Shown here: positions 26,472 to 34,511 of the stretch, piece after piece | Layout: each line of letters opens with the position of its first letter | Numbering within the stretch: the stretch's first letter is position 1 | Origin: an uncultured Draconibacterium sp. | Lineage (GTDB): Bacteria > Bacteroidota > Bacteroidia > Bacteroidales > Prolixibacteraceae | Length of the DNA: 64,000 nt | Direction: 5' to 3' | Assembly (NCBI RefSeq): GCF_963677565.1 | Contig: NZ_OY781982.1 | Location: forward strand, 620,001-684,000 | Position numbers and translations under genes: made by a program | The notes under the pieces: generated by a model | Told to the model about the DNA's origin: nothing | Database searches by the model: none | What the model saw: only the letters and a program-made list of their open reading frames with translations

Positions 26472-28337
26472 CTATTCGTTGTAATCGAGCCATACTTTCA
26501 TTCTTCCTGCTTCCCTGTTATCCCAGGCAAAATAAGGAATTAGAGTAAAGGTCTCATCGCCAGTTGTTCCCTGAATTTCCTTCATGCCAGATAAAATTCC
26601 CGACGCATTAGTGGTTTGAAATGTACTGGCTTCCGACAATTGAAGATCGTTCCAGTTTTTGTTTGCCTGATCACTTCCCTCCACACAGTAAACCAGTGGG
26701 CCACGCTGAATGGCACGTTTCCCAATATTTGCTTCTACCCTCGGATCAGCGGCAACAACTTCAACCGGCATATCAAGATTCAGCTCTACTTTATCTCCCT
26801 TCTTCCAGTTTCTCTCCAAAACAACATAACCGTTCTCATGTTTGACAGCGTCTTCTTTTTGGCCGTTTATTGACACAGAAAAACTTTTACACCATCCGGG
26901 AATCCTGAGATTTAAAGGAAAACCAGTTTCTTTTTCAGGCTGAATTTCTAACTCAATCATTCCATCCCAGGGATAATTGGTTTTTTGAACAAGCTCCAGT
27001 TTCGAATTCTCAATTTCCATTGTAGCATCGCTTCCTACATACAGATTAACGAATATTCCTTTTGCTCCTGCAACGGCATAAATATAGCCACCTACCGAAG
27101 GCAAAAACCGCGACACATTGCTTGGGCAGCAAGCGCAGCCAAACCATGCCTGGCGATGATGATGACCTTCTGATTCCAACGGATTCACATAAAAGAAACG
27201 ATCCCCTTCGAGCGACATTCCGGAAAGAACACCATTATACATCGACCGTTCCATTACATCAATGTATTTGGCATCCTGCGAAAAAAGATTCATCCTGTTA
27301 TTCCACAAAACCATTCCGATTGACGCACAGGTTTCGCAGTAAGCCTCTTTGTTAGGAAGATCATAATCTACTGAAAAACCCTCGTTAGAACCAGAACTGC
27401 CAATTCCTCCGGTGATATACATATTCCGGTAAACCACATCTTCCCAAACACGTTCAAGTGCAGCTACATATTCGGGTAAATCTTTTTCTGCTGCCACATC
27501 TGCCATTCCTGAGAACAGGTACATGGCGCGCACAGCATGTCCTTTAATATCCGAGATCTCAGAAACAGGAACATCATCCTGGCAATAAGCAGGCCCCCAA
27601 TTATTTTTTTCCCAGATTTCTCCTTTTCCATGAGCATGCCCTCTTTCTTCGAGCAACCAGTATGATAGATCGAGGTATTTTTTATCTCCTGTTTCGTGAT
27701 AAAGCTTTACCAACGCCAGTTCAATTTCCTGGTGTCCGGCCACCCAATGCTTTTTCCCCGGGCCAAATTCGTTTCCCAGGTAATCGGCAAATTTTACCGC
27801 AACATCAAGAAAACTGTTTTTTCCTGTAGCCTTATGATGAGCTATGGCTGCTTCAATCATGTGCCCGCCGCAATACATCTCATGCTTTTCCATGTCAGTC
27901 CACCTATCATCAGGATGGTTCAGTGTATAAAATGTATTCAGATAGCCATCGGGTTGCTGTGCTTTGGCAATGTATGCTATCCATATATCCAGCAAAGCTT
28001 CGTGTTCCGGGTTTGGATTATTAATCAGCGAATAGGCTATACCTTCCATCGCTTTATAAACATCAGAATCGTCGAAATAAATTCCTTCATGACCACCTTC
28101 CATCAATCCGGCAGCTTTTATAAAATTATTGATGCGTTCGGTTGAATCCTGAGTTTGCGCGATACAGGTTTCAAGTGTTGCGTTTGCATGAGCCTGCAAT
28201 CGAGAACTCCAAAAATGATCGGTGATTTTAACCTGATTAAAAGGCACCGGTTGTGCACTATATTGGAGAGCTGGTTCAGAGCAACCAAAGAGCGCTGCAA
28301 TTAATGCAAACATAATGCTTTTCAAAACGTTATTCAT
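26472..28337 (-). CDS. GH127 beta-L-arabinofuranosidase lipoprotein
   Basis: 621 residues with a lipoprotein Cys at 19. The GH127 (DUF1680) catalytic set is complete: Glu319 in GSNEGF, Glu335 and Cys337 in AYCETCAS, and Cys403-Cys404 in GCACCPSN. Compared with the characterised Bifidobacterium enzyme, these are the acid/base, the zinc ligands and the nucleophilic Cys, and the 16-residue spacing of the two Glu is preserved. The N-terminal (alpha/alpha)6 barrel (YFDDSDVYKAMEGIAYSL) is followed by beta domains. It removes beta-L-arabinofuranose, found in plant hydroxyproline-rich glycoproteins and some pectin side chains. This is the strongest single clue to the PUL2 substrate. Confidence 0.93.
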   Translation of the reverse strand: MNNVLKSIMFALIAALFGCSEPALQYSAQPVPFNQVKITDHFWSSRLQAHANATLETCIAQTQDSTERINNFIKAAGLMEGGHEGIYFDDSDVYKAMEGIAYSLINNPNPEHEALLDIWIAYIAKAQQPDGYLNTFYTLNHPDDRWTDMEKHEMYCGGHMIEAAIAHHKATGKNSFLDVAVKFADYLGNEFGPGKKHWVAGHQEIELALVKLYHETGDKKYLDLSYWLLEERGHAHGKGEIWEKNNWGPAYCQDDVPVSEISDIKGHAVRAMYLFSGMADVAAEKDLPEYVAALERVWEDVVYRNMYITGGIGSSGSNEGFSVDYDLPNKEAYCETCASIGMVLWNNRMNLFSQDAKYIDVMERSMYNGVLSGMSLEGDRFFYVNPLESEGHHHRQAWFGCACCPSNVSRFLPSVGGYIYAVAGAKGIFVNLYVGSDATMEIENSKLELVQKTNYPWDGMIELEIQPEKETGFPLNLRIPGWCKSFSVSINGQKEDAVKHENGYVVLERNWKKGDKVELNLDMPVEVVAADPRVEANIGKRAIQRGPLVYCVEGSDQANKNWNDLQLSEASTFQTTNASGILSGMKEIQGTTGDETFTLIPYFAWDNREAGRMKVWLDYNE

Positions 28338-28343
28338 GTGTTA

Positions 28344-29447
28344 TTATTTTGCAGTGGTTGGTCCGTGAACAATTAATTTCCCGTTCTCATCAATTTCAAT
28401 CGGATCAATAAAAACAACACGTTCGTCGCCGGTTTCTGATGTTCTGCCGTGATACACACAAAGCATGGTTTTTCTGTCAGGAGCTACCGTTATTGAGTTG
28501 TGTCCGGTACCAGTTACGATTCCCCCCTGCTCAACATTTTTTTGTAAAACCGGATTATTATCTGCTTTTTGGAAAGGCCCAAGTGGAGAATCGGAAGTAG
28601 CATACCCAACTGCATAATTCTTTCCACCAAAATAATTGGCCGAATACATAATGTAGTAGGTATTATCATTTTTAAATAAATACGATCCTTCGGTCCAACG
28701 ACGGTTTACTTCGCCCGAAGTTACCGAGCGACTTTCCCATTCGGCTTGCTGATCGTCCATTTTTAATGGTGGACGAAGTAATAACTCTGGCTCGCCGATA
28801 ATTCCCGAGAAATCAGGTTCCAGTTCCACTCCATAAACCCAGCTTTCTTCAATTTCGTCAAACATTCCTTTTTCGCGTGCCCAGTCTGCCACTTCGCTTT
28901 CAACAGGATTTTTATAACAACAACGCGAATAATACAGGTATACTTTATCGTTCTCGAACCAAAGATTACCATCGATTACCGGGTAGCCCGGATCAAAAAT
29001 CGGACGATCGAATAAATCGGTATATGGTCCGGTTGGATTATCAGCAACCGCCACACCAATACGGAAATTTTCTAATTCGTTTGTTGGATTCTTGCGCCAG
29101 TCGGCACTAAACAGCAGATAAAATTTGCTATCTTTTTCATACAACTCAGGTGCCCAAAAGTTGGCAATATTCCATGAGTCGGAAGTATTTCCCTGGTAAA
29201 TCCGACCTTCGTCTTTCCACGATTTCAGATCGGCAGACGAATACATTTTAAAGCCATCAGTTACTCCGCCGGTTCCAATCATGTAGTACATTCCATCCGA
29301 CGCTTTTAGAATATAGGGATCTCCAAATTCAACGGGTAAAGGATTCTCGATTTTTAGTTGCGCTTTCTCCGACTGACAGGCTGTAAAAATAGTCGTCAAC
29401 AGGAATAGCAAAACAAGAGAAAAGTTGTGAAAACGATTCTGTTTCAT
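28344..29447 (-). CDS. GH43 lipoprotein
   Basis: 367 residues with a lipoprotein signal ending FTAC (Cys24). The catalytic triad is Asp43 in EFGDPY, Asp159 in PVIDGNLW and Glu253 in RWTEGSYLF. A long insertion at about 180-250, between the second and third catalytic blades, contains two adjacent Cys and a charged stretch (VESEVADWAREKGMFDE) and sets it apart from the other GH43 proteins here. It is the first gene after a 242-base gap that contains a promoter box, so it probably heads a second transcript with GH127, two GH43 and GH2. Specificity is unknown. Confidence 0.9.
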   Translation of the reverse strand: MKQNRFHNFSLVLLFLLTTIFTACQSEKAQLKIENPLPVEFGDPYILKASDGMYYMIGTGGVTDGFKMYSSADLKSWKDEGRIYQGNTSDSWNIANFWAPELYEKDSKFYLLFSADWRKNPTNELENFRIGVAVADNPTGPYTDLFDRPIFDPGYPVIDGNLWFENDKVYLYYSRCCYKNPVESEVADWAREKGMFDEIEESWVYGVELEPDFSGIIGEPELLLRPPLKMDDQQAEWESRSVTSGEVNRRWTEGSYLFKNDNTYYIMYSANYFGGKNYAVGYATSDSPLGPFQKADNNPVLQKNVEQGGIVTGTGHNSITVAPDRKTMLCVYHGRTSETGDERVVFIDPIEIDENGKLIVHGPTTAK

Positions 29448-29689
29448 TATAGGTACGTGGTTTTAAGTTAAAAATCTCCACCTTACAAACCTCAACTGAA
29501 TTTGCCTTTTCATCGGGCATGATCCGCTTTTTCTAAGGATATTCAACTGACAGGTTGTTGGTTTCGGTATACTATGCTAAAATAAACAAATCTAAGTCAT
29601 TGGCAATAATTACATACCCGAAACCGCAGTATCCAAATCGGATTCTCCACTTTCGGGCATGCGAAAGTTCAACTTCACTTAGAAGTCGA
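29448..29689 (-). promoter_or_regulatory. Gap inside PUL2 with an internal promoter
   Basis: The only long gap in the distal half of PUL2. The minus strand has TAGATTTG at 29594-29587, a full match to TAnnTTTG, giving a leader of about 130 bases before the GH43 gene at 29447. No clear -33 box is seen. A small 7-bp hairpin (29653-29659 with 29666-29672, approximate) lies near the end of the upstream gene without a T-run. Confidence 0.5.
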
Positions 29690-32203
29690 TCATTTCTCCA
29701 ACATTTTTATAAAATAACCCCCAACTACAGAACGGGCCTGAAAACCTACCTGTTTGGCATCAGGAGTTTCATACCAGTCCGACATTGGAACACGGTCGGG
29801 TGTTTCGCTTACGAAACCGTACACAGGATCGATAAATTTCTGGAAAGTCTCGGTATCTTCAGCCAGTGTTGCCGTCCAAATAATCCAGTCCGATTTTGTA
29901 TAAGTTCTGCGGTTATCCAATGGCAATCCATATTTGTTTTGTTTCGTAAGATAATAGGCAATTTCGGTTTGAGCCACTTCATCCGGGAAAATTCCGAGAT
30001 TAATCAGTTTGTCCCAAACGATATTGTATTTCTGGCTCCAGGTTGCCGGTTTATCGAAAGTTAAACGGTAGTGATCGCCATCGTCGGCCATTTTCATCCA
30101 TTCCTGCGCCATTCTTTTAGCTTCAGAAGTGTATTTTTCTGCCACTTCATTTTTGCCCAGCATTTCGGCCAATTTACCGTAGCCTGCAATTCCCATAATC
30201 GCTTTTGCCGATAGGTTTACGTTGTGTGCAAAATGACCGGCAAAATCGTCTGTACACAACTGGTTTTCCGGATCAAGACCATTCTCCATCAGGTAATTCG
30301 CCCAGGTTGTTAGCACATCCCAATGTTCGGCTGCATAATCAGCATTTCCTTCCACATCGGCAATGGCTGTTGTTAAAATAATCATGTTTCCACACTCTTC
30401 AACCGGCATGTCGCCACCATAGGTTTGACCGTTGGCTAAGGGATAAGTACCCACATCATGCGCAGCAAAAGGTTTGTTCCACTTTCCGCTTTCCGAATAG
30501 TAGAAAATCGGGTTCAACATTCCTTTTAACAACTCAGGATTGTATTTCAGGAACAATGGCGCCGAAGGATAAGTAACATCCACCGTCCCGATTGAGCCGT
30601 TACTAAAGTTTTCTTTTGAAAGGAAAAGCGTGTTGCCATTGGTATCTTTCACCAGTTTGTGCGCAGCAATCGACTGACGGTAAGCCAGCAAACAAAGTCG
30701 GGCGTAGTTTTCGCCACCGGCTGCCAGTGCTTCTTCATAAATTGCTTCATCAACAGCATCGCAACGATTCATGATATTCTGGTGATCTTGTGCAGCGGAA
30801 GTCAAAGCTTCATTAAAACTTACCTGACCATCTTTTGTCCACCAGGCTTTCAGGTTATCGCCAAAATACTGAATAGATTCAATATCATCGTAAGCCAACA
30901 TTACATAACCTTTTGCAGGTTTTGCTGATACTTTCCCAATAACATCGGTGCAAGCCAATACCGGCATCGATTTCGATAAAACGGTCGTTGTTTTTTCTTG
31001 TCCACCTTCAATTTTACCACGCTCTGCAAAAACTTTTTTCATACCTGCAAAATCACCAATTGCAAGTGTATGATTTGCGGTTTTAGGAGAAGCCAAATAG
31101 AAATATCCCCAGTCGATTCGTACGTTGTCACCTTTCTTTTCCAAAACAGGTTGTGCTGTTGTTCCTGTTTTTAAGAAGTTGATATTGCCCGTTTTTCCAC
31201 TTGTAACCTCCACTTCCTGGCTCAGTTCGTTTACGGCCCACTCCGGAGTTGCTTCAAGATAAACTTCCACTTCGTGCGATTTTCCGTCGGTTGAAACCAC
31301 TTCGTAATTAATGTAGTTTACCGGGCGCGAAAGCAAATCAAGATCATCCATCAACAGCGGCGAAACAAATTCAACTTTTAAATCAACAGGTCCGCAGCTA
31401 AAATCGTATTTGGTTTGAGTAGCCGTAATTTTCACACTATTCTGAATAGCTGTTTGCTCAAAAACAGGTTGAATCTCGCTTTCTTTGAAAATTCCAAAAT
31501 CAACATAAGCCAAACCTCCGCGATCCCAGCAATGGGCAGCAATGGTGTTTTTTCCATCAAGATTTAGCAAACTTTTATCCAGTTTTAAAATAACGTCGCT
31601 TCTGGCACTGTTGCCGGTATTAACGATTTCAGTTCCGTTCAGATAAAGTTCAAAATCATCGTCGTGAGAATACACAAGGAACAAATCAGTTTCAGTGTTA
31701 AAAGCCGGAAGTGTAAATTCGCGGCGCACCCAAATGTGTTCTGTTTCCCAAGGCGTTGCAGTTTGAAAAGTATTGGGCGTACCAAAACCTGCTTTCCCGC
31801 TTTTCCAGGCTGCATCGTTAAAATCAGGTTTTTCCCAACCTGACGCCGGTTTTTTAGTGAGATATTTTCCGTCCCAGGCTTCTAATTTGGCATTGGGCAC
31901 AACCGGCTCGAGCGGGATTTCCTCCTTACCCATAAAACGATAGGTTTCGCCATCAACACGAAGAGCACCAATCAAAGAGTGATTTCTGCCAGTCCAGTGT
32001 TTTACCGGTGTGTCGAATAACTGATCGGACATGGACCAGGCACTTGTATACGGATCGATGGTTATTAACGGATAGGCCGGCGCACGAAATTCAGCTCCCG
32101 CTTCTTCTTTTTGGATTTCCGGTTCAGCGCTACACGAGAACAATAGGGCTCCTGCAAAAATTACAATGAGTTGTTTTAAAGATTGCTTGTAAATTGAAAA
32201 CAT
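29690..32203 (-). CDS. DUF4964/DUF5127/DUF4965/DUF1793 glutaminase-A-like lipoprotein
   Basis: 837 residues with a lipoprotein signal ending LLFSC (Cys24). The start FRAPAYPLITIDPYTSAWSM is the DUF4964 signature. The middle DUF5127-like sandwich and the C-terminal (alpha/alpha)6 domain (DVTYPSAPLFLKYNPELLKG, GTYPLANGQTYGGDMPVEEC) match proteins named glutaminase from a fungal enzyme. A galactose-binding-like jelly roll (about 105-238, WVRREFTLPAFNTETDLFLV) is inserted into the N-terminal part. In Bacteroidota these proteins occur often in PULs and probably act on glycans, but I know of no activity that can be assigned safely. It lies 59 bases after the aldose epimerase. Confidence 0.75.
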   Translation of the reverse strand: MFSIYKQSLKQLIVIFAGALLFSCSAEPEIQKEEAGAEFRAPAYPLITIDPYTSAWSMSDQLFDTPVKHWTGRNHSLIGALRVDGETYRFMGKEEIPLEPVVPNAKLEAWDGKYLTKKPASGWEKPDFNDAAWKSGKAGFGTPNTFQTATPWETEHIWVRREFTLPAFNTETDLFLVYSHDDDFELYLNGTEIVNTGNSARSDVILKLDKSLLNLDGKNTIAAHCWDRGGLAYVDFGIFKESEIQPVFEQTAIQNSVKITATQTKYDFSCGPVDLKVEFVSPLLMDDLDLLSRPVNYINYEVVSTDGKSHEVEVYLEATPEWAVNELSQEVEVTSGKTGNINFLKTGTTAQPVLEKKGDNVRIDWGYFYLASPKTANHTLAIGDFAGMKKVFAERGKIEGGQEKTTTVLSKSMPVLACTDVIGKVSAKPAKGYVMLAYDDIESIQYFGDNLKAWWTKDGQVSFNEALTSAAQDHQNIMNRCDAVDEAIYEEALAAGGENYARLCLLAYRQSIAAHKLVKDTNGNTLFLSKENFSNGSIGTVDVTYPSAPLFLKYNPELLKGMLNPIFYYSESGKWNKPFAAHDVGTYPLANGQTYGGDMPVEECGNMIILTTAIADVEGNADYAAEHWDVLTTWANYLMENGLDPENQLCTDDFAGHFAHNVNLSAKAIMGIAGYGKLAEMLGKNEVAEKYTSEAKRMAQEWMKMADDGDHYRLTFDKPATWSQKYNIVWDKLINLGIFPDEVAQTEIAYYLTKQNKYGLPLDNRRTYTKSDWIIWTATLAEDTETFQKFIDPVYGFVSETPDRVPMSDWYETPDAKQVGFQARSVVGGYFIKMLEK

Positions 32204-32262
32204 TTTCAGGTCTATTAATTGGTTTTAAGATTTTATAAAATCGATAGTGGAATTGCTCGATA

Positions 32263-33411
32263 CTAATCCACTATGCTAAATCGATAGATACTCGTGGTAG
32301 AATATGTTTCTCCCGGATTTAAAATAATCGAAGAGAATTCAGGTTGGTTGGGCGAATCAGGGAAATGTTGTGTTTCCAGCGCAAACGACTCGCGAAAATC
32401 AAACGATTTTCCATAAATACCGGTATCTGCTCCATCCATAAAATTTCCACCGTAGAATTGAATGCCAGGTTCTTTTGTAAAAACCTCCATTTTTCTTCCG
32501 CTGGCCGGTTCAACAACCGTTGCTGCCCAGGACATTTCTCCACCCTCTGTTTTATTCAATGCGAAATTATGATCGTAACCCAATCCATTTTGGAGCTGTT
32601 CGTTTTCGCTTTGCAATGCTAAATCAGCGCCGATGGCTTTTGCTTTTCTGAAATCAAATGGCGTTCCTTCAACCGGAATATTTTCGCCCAGCGGAATCAG
32701 TGTTGAATCTACTGCAGTAAACTTGTCGGCATTAATGGTCAACAAATGATCATTGATCGTTCCGTTGCCTTCGCCTTTCAAATTGAAAAATGCATGATTG
32801 GTCAAATTCACCGGAGTACTTTCATCGGTTGTTGCTTTGTAGTCGATTTGAACCTCGTTGTCAGCTGAAAGTTGATAGGTTACTTCTACACTCAGATTCC
32901 CGGGATAACCCATTTCTCCGTCCTTCGATAAATAAGTCAAAACAATAGAAGTCTCATTCACCAATTTTACATCCCAAACCTGGTTATGAAAACCATCCGG
33001 TCCGCCGTGCAAATGATTGGGATCGTTGTTGATAGGTAGGTTATATTCAATATCATTTAAAGTGAATTTACCTTTTGCAATCCGATTTCCAACACGACCG
33101 ATTAAGGCTCCGTGAAAAACTTCATTTGCATTCAGGTAAGCATCTATTGACGGAAATCCGAGCACCACATCAGCCATTTCTCCGTTCTTACCAGGCACCA
33201 GCAAACTTACAATACGACCACCATAATTGGTTACGGCCATGGTAATATCGCCATTTTTCAACTCGTAAATTCCAGTTTCTTTACCGTTGATCATCGATTT
33301 AAAATCTGCTTCTTTCAGGGTTCCGCAGATCAATTGCTCTGATGGTTTTTGATTACATGCAAAAGCAAGCGTTGCAAAAATGAGTGCGACAAATAGGTTT
33401 CTTGATTTCAT
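32263..33411 (-). CDS. galM: Aldose 1-epimerase (GalM-like) lipoprotein
   Basis: 382 residues. Unusually for a mutarotase it has a lipoprotein signal (LAFAC, Cys19), so it works in the periplasm or at the outer membrane. Catalytic regions are present: His in NDPNHLHGGPDGF (about 133), His in NLTNHAFFNLKGEG (about 202) and Glu in LETQHFPDSPNQP (about 345). It interconverts alpha and beta anomers of free aldoses, which helps when retaining and inverting enzymes release different anomers. The start codon directly follows the stop of a GH43 gene (1 base between), showing one operon. The family call is firm. Confidence 0.9.
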   Translation of the reverse strand: MKSRNLFVALIFATLAFACNQKPSEQLICGTLKEADFKSMINGKETGIYELKNGDITMAVTNYGGRIVSLLVPGKNGEMADVVLGFPSIDAYLNANEVFHGALIGRVGNRIAKGKFTLNDIEYNLPINNDPNHLHGGPDGFHNQVWDVKLVNETSIVLTYLSKDGEMGYPGNLSVEVTYQLSADNEVQIDYKATTDESTPVNLTNHAFFNLKGEGNGTINDHLLTINADKFTAVDSTLIPLGENIPVEGTPFDFRKAKAIGADLALQSENEQLQNGLGYDHNFALNKTEGGEMSWAATVVEPASGRKMEVFTKEPGIQFYGGNFMDGADTGIYGKSFDFRESFALETQHFPDSPNQPEFSSIILNPGETYSTTSIYRFSIVD

Positions 33412-33412
33412 A

Positions 33413-34492
33413 CTATTGGTTTATTTGGTTTTGTTCTATCTCTACTTCTCCCGAAGGACGCTTAAGTTGTTTTCCGGCTCTAACGGCTTCTCCGAAATAG
33501 GGAGTTCCATCAGTATTCCAGGTAAAAGGTTGCATTCGCACATCGCGATCCCAACCGGGTTCTGTCGTTTTTTTCGAGTGATAAATAATCCAGTCCTCTA
33601 TTCCGTCAGGCGACTTAACAAACGAAACATGCCCAACACCATAAACCGAATCATTTCCTTCGAAAACCGGACCTGTTTTAATCCAGCTTTCAGGATCGAG
33701 CGGATCGGCATCCGGATTTTTTAGCTGCAACATTCCCTGGCGGTATTCTTTTAGCCATGATTCCCTGCAGGAATAGATGATAAATACCTGATCATCATGT
33801 TTCAAAACCTGAGGACCTTCATTCAAATCCAAAGGGCCACCGGTTTCCCAGCTTTGTTCAGGAGACGAAAGCAACACCCGCTTTCCTTTCAAGGTGTATG
33901 GATTCTCCATTTCCTGAATAAAAAGGTGTTGCGATGTGGCATCGGTATCCATTTGTTCCAGCCATCCCGACCAAATCGCGTACAGTTTATCGCTATGTTC
34001 CAGCACGGTCATATCAATGGCCCAAATGTTTTTTGAGTTGTCTTCAGGATCGTCGCCGGTATTTAACATTCCCATATCTTCGTATTCACTATAAACATTA
34101 TCGTTTACCGAGCGTAAAACCCCTGCTCGCTGATGAATAAAAGGTGGACCGGAAATGCCGGCCGCATAATAAACGTACCAATGTCCATCGATAAAATGAA
34201 TCTCCGGAGCCCAAACACAGTTGCTGTTCCAACCTGAAGATGGTGCTTGCCAAATGGATTTTGCCTCCGTCCTTTTTGTCATGAATTTTGAACTGGAAAC
34301 AGCAATTCCGTTATTGCTTGAGAAACAGTAGATGTAATTGTCACTCTGTTTTACCATCCACGGATCGGCTCCCTCCCAAACAGGATTCTTGAACGTTGTT
34401 TCCAATTGCGGTTCGTTACCTTCGACTATCTCGCTATTACAAGACCCGTTGAATGCTAAAAAAAGTAGTAAAAAGCTAAAGTATTTTTTCAT
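33413..34492 (-). CDS. GH43 lipoprotein
   Basis: 359 residues from the ATG at 34492. The longer frame from 34534 adds a polar stretch before the signal and overlaps the GH78 gene, so it is rejected. The signal ends FNGSC (Cys18). The triad is Asp43 in EGADPW, Asp160 in WAIDMTVL and Glu225 in LNEGPQVL. The spacing NCVWAPEIHFIDGHWYVYYAA is typical of exo-arabinofuranosidase-like GH43. It lies between GH78 and the aldose epimerase, so it probably removes arabinose that blocks rhamnosyl or backbone-cleaving enzymes. That role is inferred. Confidence 0.9.
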   Translation of the reverse strand: MKKYFSFLLLFLAFNGSCNSEIVEGNEPQLETTFKNPVWEGADPWMVKQSDNYIYCFSSNNGIAVSSSKFMTKRTEAKSIWQAPSSGWNSNCVWAPEIHFIDGHWYVYYAAGISGPPFIHQRAGVLRSVNDNVYSEYEDMGMLNTGDDPEDNSKNIWAIDMTVLEHSDKLYAIWSGWLEQMDTDATSQHLFIQEMENPYTLKGKRVLLSSPEQSWETGGPLDLNEGPQVLKHDDQVFIIYSCRESWLKEYRQGMLQLKNPDADPLDPESWIKTGPVFEGNDSVYGVGHVSFVKSPDGIEDWIIYHSKKTTEPGWDRDVRMQPFTWNTDGTPYFGEAVRAGKQLKRPSGEVEIEQNQINQ

Positions 34493-34511
34493 GGCTAATT
34501 TAAATCTGGCA

